Source: Desarmillaria ectypa
Lineage: Eukaryota; Basidiomycota; Agaricomycetes; Agaricales; Physalacriaceae
Direction: 5' to 3'
Length of the DNA stretch: 64,000 bases
Assembly: GCA_030407005.1 (NCBI GenBank)
Contig: JAUDYN010000003.1
Coordinates: 868,001-932,000 of the forward strand
This document shows positions 11,458 to 19,976 of the stretch, piece after piece; the stretch's first letter is position 1; the number at the start of each line of letters is the position of its first letter. Under the pieces are notes generated by a model. The model saw only the letters and a program-made list of their open reading frames with translations, searched no databases and was not told where the DNA came from. A program made the position numbers and the translations under genes.

Positions 11458-13038
11458 ATGAGTGAAAATGCTTCTCAAAGTAGTCATATAAGATTCGTAG
11501 GCGCATTTGCCGGCATTGGAAGCGGTTGGACTTAGCTTCTTATTGTATACCATGTCTAGGCCTAGCTGACCAGAAAATTGCAGGCTTAACCAAGGTAACT
11601 GCGATATCACAGTTTGGCTCAGATTTGGTCTCATCTCGGATTTTGTTCAAAAGGTTGCTGTGGGACATGGGTCAGTTGGTACGTTTTCTTTGATACTCCA
11701 CTTATTTCGTAACTCTGAAGACCTGTTGCGGATAGATGGATCTGCTAATTGAATGTCGGAAAGCTCAAAGGGTCTTCCAGTTTTGATACCGTCAAAACAC
11801 GAATGCAATGTTCTGCGCCTGGAACGTACCATGGGGCCTTTGATGTCTTTCGCCAAACGATCAGAAATGAGGTATGATAGTCTTCTGGACTAGACTTCGG
11901 CGTTATAATTGCACTTTTTTTTTTTTTTCTTATCAAGGGTATCCTCGCAATTTACAAAGGTGCAACTCCTCCGGCGGTGATGTGGGCTGCCATTGATTCG
12001 CTGCTCCTGGGTTCGCTTCATAATTACCGCCTGTTTCTATTTCGAAACGGCATGACTGAGCTCAATCCCGCGACGCAACTTCCCCGCCTGACAATTACCG
12101 CACATGGACTGGCCGGTCTTCTTGCCGGCTGGACCAGGTTTGGTTACGATTCGGATGCGATCCTTGGCTGACCTTGGATGTTTTAGTACGGTCCTTGCTA
12201 CCCCGATGGAGCTTTTAAAAGGCTTGTTCCCCGTATTCTGGCATCGAGCGCTGATTGATCACATCGACGCTTTTCTCCCGCAGTGAAATTACAACTTCAA
12301 ATACAAAGAAACCCTTCTGGCCGCCAATTTAGAGGAGCTATAGATTGCGCCCGAAAGATCGTCCGCACTCAAGGAATCTTTGGATTGTACAGTGGGTTCA
12401 CAGGATGTGTTGTGTGTCGGACTAACTTTTGCTGGTTATTCCTATCTTTTGAGGTAAGTTCGTTCCAGTCACTTGCTTTACACTCCAGTGACAAAAGGTA
12501 TACTGCCTTAGGCATTCATGCGGGGTTTTGCCAAGCTGCGGGGCACAGCCTTTGAGGTAGTACTTTCCTACGTTCATAAAGGGTTCACGTCCCTAACTTC
12601 GTTGAGAGTAGATAGCAACAGGCCCTGCGAACTTTTTAGCGGGCGGCTTTAGTTCTTTCACGTTCTGGATCATGGCCATTCCCGCGGATAACGTGAAAAA
12701 GTAAAATTTTCGTTCATTCCTTCGAGAAGTAAACTAAAGATCGGTCAAGTCGTATGATGGCATATCCTTATCCCAAGCCTTACCCCATGGCGCCTTCTGA
12801 TGTCTTGATGAAAAAACCATCATTTTTGCTTGTTACGAAGAAAATACTGGCCACGGAGGGATATCGCGGATTTTTCCGTGGTCTTGGACCTTGTCTCTTG
12901 AGATCTTTTCCGGTCAATGCTAGCGCTCTCTTCGTATATGAGTCATTGCTTCGGATATTCGGGGCGGAGAAAGTACGATCTCGACGTGGCTTTTCCATCA
13001 ATTTCCCTGCTCACCCTGGTGTTTAGACAAGGCAATAG
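11458..13038 (+). CDS. Mitochondrial carrier (SLC25 family)
   Basis: Six-helix inner-membrane metabolite carrier with three homologous repeats. Reading from ATG 11458: MSENASQSSHIRFVGAFAG, introns, GLTKVAVGH, then FDTVKTRMQC, GILAIYKGATPPAVMWAAIDS, HGLAGLLAGWTS, TPMELLKVKLQLQ, GIFGLYSGFTG, then IPADNVKNRMM, GYRGFFRGLGPCLLRSFP and VNASALFVYE. The sequence around ATPPAV and ATPMELLKVKLQLQ resembles the carnitine/ornithine-like group of fungal carriers, but the substrate cannot be named. The intron at 12222-12283 begins GC instead of GT. The first signature motif reads GFDTVK where the family has PFDTVK, because the only splice join I can make puts a glycine there. The last intron (12973-13026) gives the ending EKTRQ and stop 13036-13038; without it the protein would stop at 13026. 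Confidence 0.88.
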
Positions 13039-13435
13039 CCGTGGCGCATCAATATCTTGAAACAAATAGAATCTTTGGAATCTCTCGAAAATCTCGCGCT
13101 ACTAGAGACTCGTAATCCCATCTCAGTCAAATTTCCGATTTTATTCCTTCACACACATGAAGATTTGTTTTTCGGTATCTTTACGGAAAGAAAAGAGTGC
13201 CTGCAACCCTGTCCAACGTTAATCCGCTTCTCCATTAATTCTGTCACCACGGCTTAGCTCTAAACATAGCCAGTTCTAAAATTACCGAAAGAACATGCAG
13301 ATCGATCACAGAACATTAGAAGGGTGTATTAGGAGAACGGTAAGATACAACAAGTTAAAACACAAGTACAATAATGCGGCGGTATTAGATTCCGAATCAA
13401 TCAAGAGAGCGGAGGGCCGTTAAGGCCTGTAATAT
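13039..13435. other. Intergenic, no gene seen
   Basis: About 400 bases between the convergent ends of the mitochondrial carrier and the REXO4-like gene. I find no convincing coding frame, tRNA or repeat. It probably holds both 3' untranslated regions. Confidence 0.5.
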
Positions 13436-14430
13436 CTAGAGGTAACAACGTGAAAATGTGCTAGGCGGAAGCGCGCACGGCCAGTTGCCATTGGAGATTG
13501 CATTCTCCCAACCTTGGGCATGAGTACGGTAAAGATCAAGAGCAGCCCTGGCATTTTCAGACTTTACCAGAAATTCATATCAATTCCGGAAGATCGGCAC
13601 GTGGAATGAAGACGTACAGGATTAAGATGACCTTCCTGGCACCGCCGACGCATTAATTGCCACGAAAGTGTTTGAAGGCCGATTAAGTGGTTTGGAGACC
13701 GCAGCGTGTTTCTGAATGGCTGTCCAATGGAAAAAGAGACCGTTGAATGTTTTATTTCGGAAACGAAGAGAGAGTTACCGTCGTACCTGGTAGAGGGCTA
13801 CGTCGCGGGTATCCACTGCGGGGTGAGGGATGCCCAAAACTGTATGGAATGGACTGGGGATCAGTATACCAAGGCGATTTATGTGGCAGGACACGAGGAG
13901 ATGGGTACCTGAGAGATCATTCCATATACTATGTCCGACAAGCACATGGCCTTTGATTATGCTAGCAACGAGCTGCTGAACACTATTGAACGGCATAGCA
14001 TTCTCTGTATACAAACAAGTAAGTAAAGTTATAACCAAAACTGGTATTTGACAGACGACGCACTTGAAGATAGATGTGCGGCTTCAATGCCGGTGGTCGT
14101 AGTACGGTACTCGGTGATCTAGACGGAACGCGTTAACGCGATCGAACATTTCGAGCGGGGAACTACTTACTCGCATTGTCGGTGCGACATACGTGTCGAG
14201 AACGACCTGGCCTTGGTAGTCGACGATAGCCTTGGGGGGAATACGTTGGTAAAGGAAAAGACGGTAAAAGGTAATACAGCGACATACGATCCGTCTGTAT
14301 GTTGAAAAAAGTGAGATGACAGCGAGTGACATGGGGAAGTAACGAGAACATACGCTAGCATGGAAGTGGTTCCACCTGGACCAACACCGACGTTGATGCA
14401 GGAAATACCGTATACGTGCTTGGAAGACAT
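13436..14430 (-). CDS. REXO4-like DEDDh exonuclease-fold protein with altered catalytic residues
   Basis: Related to RNA exonuclease 4 (3'-5' DEDDh family, rRNA processing). From ATG 14430 exons join as MSSKHVYGISC..VGVGPGGTTSMLA, RIAIVDYQGQVVLDTYVAPTMR, ITEYRTTTTGIEAAHLSSK, NAMPFNSVQQLVASIIKGH, VLVGHSIWNDLS, VLGIPHPAVDTRDVALYQ, PFRNTLRSPNHLIGLQTLSW and ENARAALDLYRTHAQGWENA, ending FSRCYL. All introns have GT-AG ends and 45-130 bases. The fold core is complete, but motif I, normally IDCEMVG, is ISCINVG, so both catalytic acids are replaced. In motif III the usual E-D-A reads E-N-A and the histidine is shifted or lost. The aspartate of VGHSIWNDL remains. Either an inactive relative with a new role or an early pseudogene with an intact frame. 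Confidence 0.78.
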
Positions 14431-15470
14431 GATGAGAGGATGCAATGGGGTGAGAATTGATAAAACATGGGTGAGCAAGAGTCGCAGCCTTTATGCGCAT
14501 TCGGATGTTAAGCTATTTGAAAAACAGGATATTAAACTGAATAATTACGCGTCCGCATCCTTGGAAAAAAATAGGTCGTACGTATCATGCATGACAGCAC
14601 CAGATATTCGGACATACTATCGCCGTTGTTCGTTCTCGGACGCGTTGACTGGATTGTGACATCTTGTGCACTACGTAGCTGTGTCCACGATGACGAGCAG
14701 GCCCAGCAAGAGTATTCGTCATTTAAATTGCACCCGTAGAAACCGTGCGAACAAGTCGCGAAGCGATGATGGAGGAACAGAACTTTGGCAACCATATTCC
14801 TTCGCTGCTGTATCTCAGATCTTGTTTGCGATCGTCCTTTTGTCGAGGTCCAGATCCGTTTGAAAATCTTTTTTTCTATTCGAGTCATTCTGCGCCTATT
14901 GTTTTTATCCAAGCGAGGGGCGGTACCACGACTACTGGGCTTGCTGGGCCAAAACGGATCAGGCCATTTTTGGACAAGGATAACGAAAGGAACGGGGGGG
15001 GAAGCGTCTTCATTGGTCTTCATTGAGTGTGGATAGAGTAACGAGTGACGCCTGACGGACGCAGATCTACTTCGTCCTTCGAATTCTTTGTTTGACAATG
15101 GACAGTTTGTTGAATATATGATACTGAGTCGACGATGCTATCCCAGAGATCTGCCTCTCTGCTCCGTGTCTGACGCTCCGCCGGTCTTCATAATACTCGT
15201 CGATCATCTATTGGCCTTCTTTCCGAATTGTCGGCATCCAAGGTTGCTCGTTGACGCCGTCGTCTGTTTGAGCTAGCATTCAATCGGAATGATACTCATC
15301 TTTTCCAGAGACTTCGCGCAACCGCAGGGAGGAACATCGTGCATCGTGGTTGCATAGCCAACGCTATGCCATTTAGACTGTATGGAGACGATAATTGTCA
15401 GTTTTCAACTTGATTGTTTCACGTGGCATTGAATTTCTTCATCGATTACCTACATCATTCCATTACAAAA
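14431..15470. other. Intergenic, no supported gene
   Basis: About 1 kb without a convincing gene. A minus-strand open frame of 188 codons (14532-15098) has no recognisable domain, begins at a non-ATG codon in part of its reading, and has an irregular composition; I leave it out. Short open frames exist on both strands. A perfect 12-base palindrome CGCGTTAACGCG lies nearby at about 14129-14140, inside an intron of the neighbouring gene. Confidence 0.4.
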
Positions 15471-15840
15471 ATGAACGCCGTTATTAGTTACTCTTATAGC
15501 CCACGCGACTCTACCTTCGGAAACAATTCTTTACTTCAAAGTACAGAGAATGTGTCTGGATTTATTACCGTTGTCGATTCGACACCTCCAGTGCATGTAG
15601 GTAAATACTAGTCCAAACCCAGCATTCGATCGTCACCACCTCCACCAAGAATCGTTGTTTGAGCTTCAGACTCCATTTCGTACGTCCCAGTCCCGTGAAC
15701 TTGACGATCCATGCTTTTCTTTTGACGCCAGTCTAGTTGCACTTGGCTCCCGAAAGTGTCACTCCGAAGATCCCCGCTTGAATGTTCCAATCCTTTCCAC
15801 GCAACCAACTCTTCCGCAGCCCAACTTGGCGATTCACTGA
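15471..15840 (+). CDS. Possible small two-exon gene, unknown protein of 106 residues
   Basis: Not recognised. ATG 15471 sits in a good context (AAAATG). Exon 1 (15471-15600) reads MNAVISYSYSPRDSTFGNN and ENVSGFITVVDSTPPVHV. A 49-base intron, 15601-15649 (GTAAAT..CAAG), restores the frame to exon 2 (15650-15840), reading ESLFELQTPFRTSQSRELDD, then FSFDASLVALGSRK and DPRLNVPILSTQP, stopping at 15838-15840. The joined length is exactly 107 codons including the stop. The composition is Ser/Pro-rich with no signal peptide, membrane segment or known domain. An open frame on the opposite strand (15608-15850) overlaps it, so the strand is not certain. Confidence 0.42.
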
Positions 15841-15907
15841 CTAACACCATGAGCTTGGGGACCCGCTCAGACCGTTATCGAGCTCTAAGTTGGGATTTAG
15901 ACTCGAA

Positions 15908-17595
15908 TTAAAACACCAGTCTCTTCTCATCCTGATTCTGTTTGGAGACTTGCAGGTCTCGTTTCACTGTGGCGCTTTGATTCTTTGTGCGTCGGCGGTA
16001 AAGACGGTGCAGTCGTCTCCACCGCCTTCGTTCCTCGACACCTGAAAGTGGCCAAAAATGGGGCACGTATCGGAATCCGGTAGACTCATAGCCGGCACTC
16101 TGCAAGCCAGACGACGCGGATTCTTCGATAGTTTGTAATATCTTCGGAGAAATTCCACGTAACCGCACATCCTTGAGCGCAAGGTTAGCAACCCTCTGTC
16201 TGACTTCGGCATTCTCAACCTCACAGCCCCAACGGTCTTTGAATTCCTCCACCATTTGAGACGCTATGCTCCCAGCTCGCTTACACCGCGATAGTTGGCT
16301 AAGAAGGATCAACAACGTGGCCGGTGTAGGGCGGAGAGCCGGATGAAGTGCTAAGAGTGATTGCAATGTTTGTCGGCTCTGGAAAAATCTCGATATGCCT
16401 TTCTCCGTTGACCCGTAACAGACAACCAGGTGGACGAGCTTGAGGTTCTGACGCATGAGAACCGCATCGACTTTTCGAGGCATGGCGCTCAAGTAAGTCG
16501 TCACAAGTTGAAGAGCATATGACGGCTTCCCCAAACGGAGGATGGCCCGTATTACAACGGACAGCACCCGTGGTGTTGTCGTTTCGGTAAACTTGACTGA
16601 ACTGATTTTCATCAAATGTAGGAACTCGGTGTTGGAGAGGGGAATGCGACGAGAGGAATGGAAAAACTCCACCCAGTAGTCCACAGGCAGGGGAGCAGAC
16701 CCTGATGAGGCTGTAGTTTCTTCCAACAGCCGCCATGCCTCCGAACGTCGGTCAGTATGGATTAACCAGCGCAGCAGCAGCTTCGTGGTAATATGGTTGT
16801 GGTCGATATTTTCAGTACTCATGGCTCGTAGCAGCGATGGAACGATGCCGAATGATTTGTGACGGATGGAGAGATCAATAAGGAGGTTGTAGGACCGTGT
16901 TGAGTGGACCTCTCTGTGGAGGGCGTGATAGTCAATGAGGGCAGGGAGGCCTGGGTTAGGTCGCCTCTGCGCCAAGTTTATAAGATTGTTCAAGAGGGCT
17001 TTCCGGGTGGAGGATGGTGGGAGACGATGAACAGGTGTCGTTGGCTGGTCCCTAGAAACAATCGTAGAGTACAGTGACATGTCCAAGTCATACCATGGTG
17101 GGTTCGTCTCGTTCTTGGTTTCATCGGGAACAGTAGGCAGTACTCGACCAGGCTCAAGTGTACTACTGTCATATTCAGACAGATGCTCAGGACTCATATA
17201 CGAGACTGAATAGTTTGGGGTGAATTCCTTGGGAAGGCTGGGAATCACCCGCTTACTAGGCCGTTCATACTGCCGAGATTTAGATGCCAAGGAGGCGACA
17301 CGAGTGTTACGATGCGCGCGCCTAGCAAAAAAAACAAAACACATAAATATGCTTAGACAGCCAGAAAAAGCGAGAGAGCGTACTTTACATCCAATGACGA
17401 GGCATTGGCAGCAGAAAATGGGCATTTTTTTGACTGGGATTTCTTCGAGTCCGGAGAACGTCGGGGAATCGAGGAAGAGTGACGCGCCCAAGCCCGCCCT
17501 GCGGCGATCTGCGGCATCAGCAGAAAATGGATACCAACGATATTTCCGGTCACTTGGACAACGGAACGACGAGGGACCCATGCTGCGTATTGCAT
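15908..17595 (-). CDS. Mitochondrially targeted helical-repeat-like protein, unknown function
   Basis: Not assigned to a named family. ATG 17595 opens MQYAAWVPRRSVVQ and an Arg/Ser-rich stretch including RAWARHSSSIPRRSP, typical of a mitochondrial presequence. A 62-base intron (about 17329-17390) then joins into one long exon. The body has repeated helical stretches (LLNNLINLAQRRPNPGLP, YNLLIDLSIRHKSFGIVPSL, EAWRLLEETT, LSVVIRAILRLGKPSYALQL, LQSLLALHPALRP), reminiscent of PPR or similar repeats without a clear 35-residue consensus. The C-terminus is basic (RRWRRLHRLYRRR). A second ATG at 17599 lies in another frame that needs no intron but carries an unlikely hydrophobic insert. Likely role, by inference only: mitochondrial RNA or translation factor. 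Confidence 0.7.
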
Positions 17596-17852
17596 GCATG
17601 GGAACCTAAAAGCAGAGGCAAATTTTGGTGGACGTCGACGCGACAAACTTTATTGGGAGGCTGTTGCCAAGCACGAACAACTAATGGTTCGGATTTACCG
17701 GACCTGTTGTACTTATTATCCTCCCATCGTGAAATGTTGCAGTGTTCGTGAGTAAGTACGTATGCTATATAAGTGACTATGAGTGAGAAGCGAGAAAAGG
17801 TATACAGTAAAAGAAAAATGATAAAATCAAGGAAAGGGTCATCCATCGTAAA

Positions 17853-19139
17853 TTACGTCTCCATGGCATGCTGCATCGTTCTACCGACCAGCCATCCAAC
17901 CTTTGTCACCCATATGTCCCGTACCGACCGCATTGCTGCTGCACACCGTTCGTCCTTGCTGCTAGCAAAATCATCTAAGCTTCGTGCCCAAGTTGTCACA
18001 GTCTCGTTGCCAAACATTCCACCTTCTCGATTGACAACAGTATCTACCCTGTCCACCCATGCATTCCACTCCTTTATCAGTCGGTCTAGGAGTAGAAGAA
18101 CCAGCGACGCCAGCGCTAGGGGTGGCTGCGACAAGAGATGGGTGGTGAGAGCGGAAAGAAACAAAAATGTTTCGGCTGGCTGCGATTTGTCCATATGTAG
18201 GGCCCGCAATGTCGTGGAATGTGGTCCGTTAGATATCTCCGCGGGCGCCGGTACGTACGAAAAATAGGGCAAGTAAGACATGCAGGCGGCAGCAAATTCT
18301 GTAATGTGGGGGCGCAACCTGGAGATGATATAATCATCACGCATGCCGCCGCCGCTTGATGGTGCAAAGCTTGTTAGGCCTTGACCGTGCTGACTATGGC
18401 CGAACACCGACTTCCCAAAAGTAGCCCCGCTGCCTCCGAATACGCTGACCTTATTGGTGGACGATCCGACACCAAAAGACGAGGCAGAGAATGAAGAGCT
18501 ATTGGAATATGGATAAGCATCCTTGAGCTTCTTGGCGGAAGCAGATAGAGCATGGAGGGCAACTTCAACAGTTGGACGAGGGATGAGAGGAAGGATGATT
18601 GATTTGAGTGTCGGTTGGGCCTTGATAAGGGAATTTAGCAGAGGAAGAAGGGATTGAGGAGGAAGGCTGGCTGTAAAGAAGAAGAAAAATATAGTAAATA
18701 AACATTCACAGATTCCGGATGTGTTTGACTCACCTAATAAAACACCAAGGTCAACATCATTATCCTCCTGACCTGGCGCCTTGTTTTCCTTCGCGTTCTT
18801 CTCATCTTTCGGTGCTTCAGCTGGCGCAACCCGTGCCCGCTTTGGTGGAGCACGTTTTATCCGCCGCTCAGGCCCAGGGCTCTGGTCCATCGACTCGTCC
18901 GACGCTTCCTCCGGCTCATGTCTCCTTTTTGCCGAACGAAGTGGCACTGGCTGCGGATAGTTTGAGATGTGGTTTTGGAATGGGGAAAACTGGTTGGCTG
19001 TGGGTGCTGCCTGCTGCCAGCCGGGTGAGAATATGGCGGAAGATGGTGAACTCAAACCAAATCCGAAACCAAAAGGAGAGGGGGCGTGATTGACTGGTCT
19101 AGGTTGGAAACCAATGGGTGATTGAAGAACGTTCGCCAT
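17853..19139 (-). CDS. STS1: Nuclear proteasome tethering factor Sts1/Cut8
   Basis: Sts1/Cut8 brings the 26S proteasome into the nucleus (family knowledge). ATG 19139 opens MANVLQSPIGFQPRP, followed by a low-complexity Pro/Phe region, a nuclear-localisation-like basic stretch (SAKRRHEP, ERRIKRAPPKRAR) and an acidic patch. After a 63-base intron (GTGAGT..TTTACAG, roughly 18671-18733) comes the conserved helical core: LPPQSLLPLLNSLIKAQPTL, LIPRPTVEVALHALSASAKK, YIISRLRPHITEFAAACMSY and LNFLS-like helices, ending WLVGRTMQHAMET. Intron length is a multiple of three and holds no stop, so intron retention would add 21 residues. Its core motif PRPTVE..ALxAxSAKKL is diagnostic for me. Confidence 0.88.
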   Translation of the reverse strand: MANVLQSPIGFQPRPVNHAPSPFGFGFGLSSPSSAIFSPGWQQAAPTANQFSPFQNHISNYPQPVPLRSAKRRHEPEEASDESMDQSPGPERRIKRAPPKRARVAPAEAPKDEKNAKENKAPGQEDNDVDLGVLLGESNTSGICECLFTIFFFFFTASLPPQSLLPLLNSLIKAQPTLKSIILPLIPRPTVEVALHALSASAKKLKDAYPYSNSSSFSASSFGVGSSTNKVSVFGGSGATFGKSVFGHSQHGQGLTSFAPSSGGGMRDDYIISRLRPHITEFAAACMSYLPYFSYVPAPAEISNGPHSTTLRALHMDKSQPAETFLFLSALTTHLLSQPPLALASLVLLLLDRLIKEWNAWVDRVDTVVNREGGMFGNETVTTWARSLDDFASSKDERCAAAMRSVRDIWVTKVGWLVGRTMQHAMET

Positions 19140-19976
19140 GATGGATGTAAAAGAAAGGCCAGAGCCTTTGAAGGGAAGAAAGAACAACGAGTCGTGGTCC
19201 AAGATCAGGACCCGTCTAAGCCACAAGCCGTGTAAGCCGTGGTAATATTGTGACAGTCACATGAGCGTCACTTCGGCTCCGCAGCCGGCCCTCAATACTC
19301 AGAATAAAAAGTTTTCTTCGTCTCTTTTCCCTTCTTCGGCGCGTACATCCATGCAAGGTGCGGACCACTTTCCTTCCATCTTAGGATGAGATCAATGAAT
19401 CGCTACTTCGAAGCCAAGGCTCATGAACTATTTTCATATACCCAAATTTCTGATTCGCATCCTTTTCTGCTTTGCTTCGACTTTTACTCACGCACTTCCC
19501 TTTAGGCCTGTGATGATTCTCAAGACCGCCAATGTGAGTATTCTCCCATTCTCTTGACATGATAGAACAAATAGAAGTCAAGCCCTGATCTCGTCTAAAG
19601 GACGAGCGTAGATGAGATACCATGCTAATACTGATCTTTTCTTCGTTGCCTGTTATCGAGCTTCATTCTGACTTTCTTCTTTCTTCAGGTCGTCTTTACT
19701 ACTGTTTCTAACTGTTAGGTGTGTATCTTACTTCCTTGATGTTGTCTAGGATTAGCAACGCTGTCCGATGTTCTGTGACGACGCAAACGAGTAGTACAAT
19801 GTCTTCAACCAAATGATTCACCTTTTTCTGCCAATCCACAGACTCTTTTCTGACAAATTATCCCTCTAGTTATGTTGGTGTATTAGGAGGATATAGATAT
19901 GTGCCATCCAAGGTATTATACATATACTAGGTATGACGGTAAGGACGGAGATATTTTAGGTGTAATAGATTTCTTC
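19140..19976. other. Long intergenic stretch with splice-like signals and a possible small RNA
   Basis: About 840 bases between STS1 start and the CAS1-like stop, larger than most gaps here. It holds pyrimidine-rich tracts and a strong intron end (CTGACTTTCTTCTTTCTTCAG, ending 19689) with branch-like CTAATAC and CTGAC, and a donor GTGAGT at about 19534. This suggests a spliced transcript on the plus strand, but joined exons give only a very short frame, so it would be noncoding or encode a 16-residue peptide. See the box C/D-like candidate inside it. Confidence 0.35.
19499..19601 (+). ncRNA. Candidate box C/D snoRNA
   Basis: Box C GTGATGA at 19510-19516 and box D CTGA at 19585-19588, flanked by a perfect 7-base terminal stem (CCTTTAG at 19499-19505 with CTAAAGG at 19595-19601). 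A weaker C'-like ATGATAG lies at 19559-19565 and a D'-like TTGA at 19555-19558. Size and spacing fit a C/D RNA guiding rRNA methylation. The guide just upstream of box D would be AATAGAAGTCAAGCC; I cannot name its target. A GTGAGT donor-like site overlaps the element, so chance remains possible. Confidence 0.3.

Noticed and set aside
14129..14140. Perfect palindrome CGCGTTAACGCG
   Set aside because: Only 12 bases and inside an intron of the REXO4-like gene; no partner site or gene to regulate is evident.
14532..15098. 188-codon open frame on the minus strand
   Set aside because: No domain, odd composition, no splice continuation, and no similarity I recognise; likely chance.
17596..17646. 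Upstream start (MSRRRPP) for the mitochondrial-type protein
   Set aside because: The codon there is TTG, not ATG; the first ATG in that frame is at 17595.
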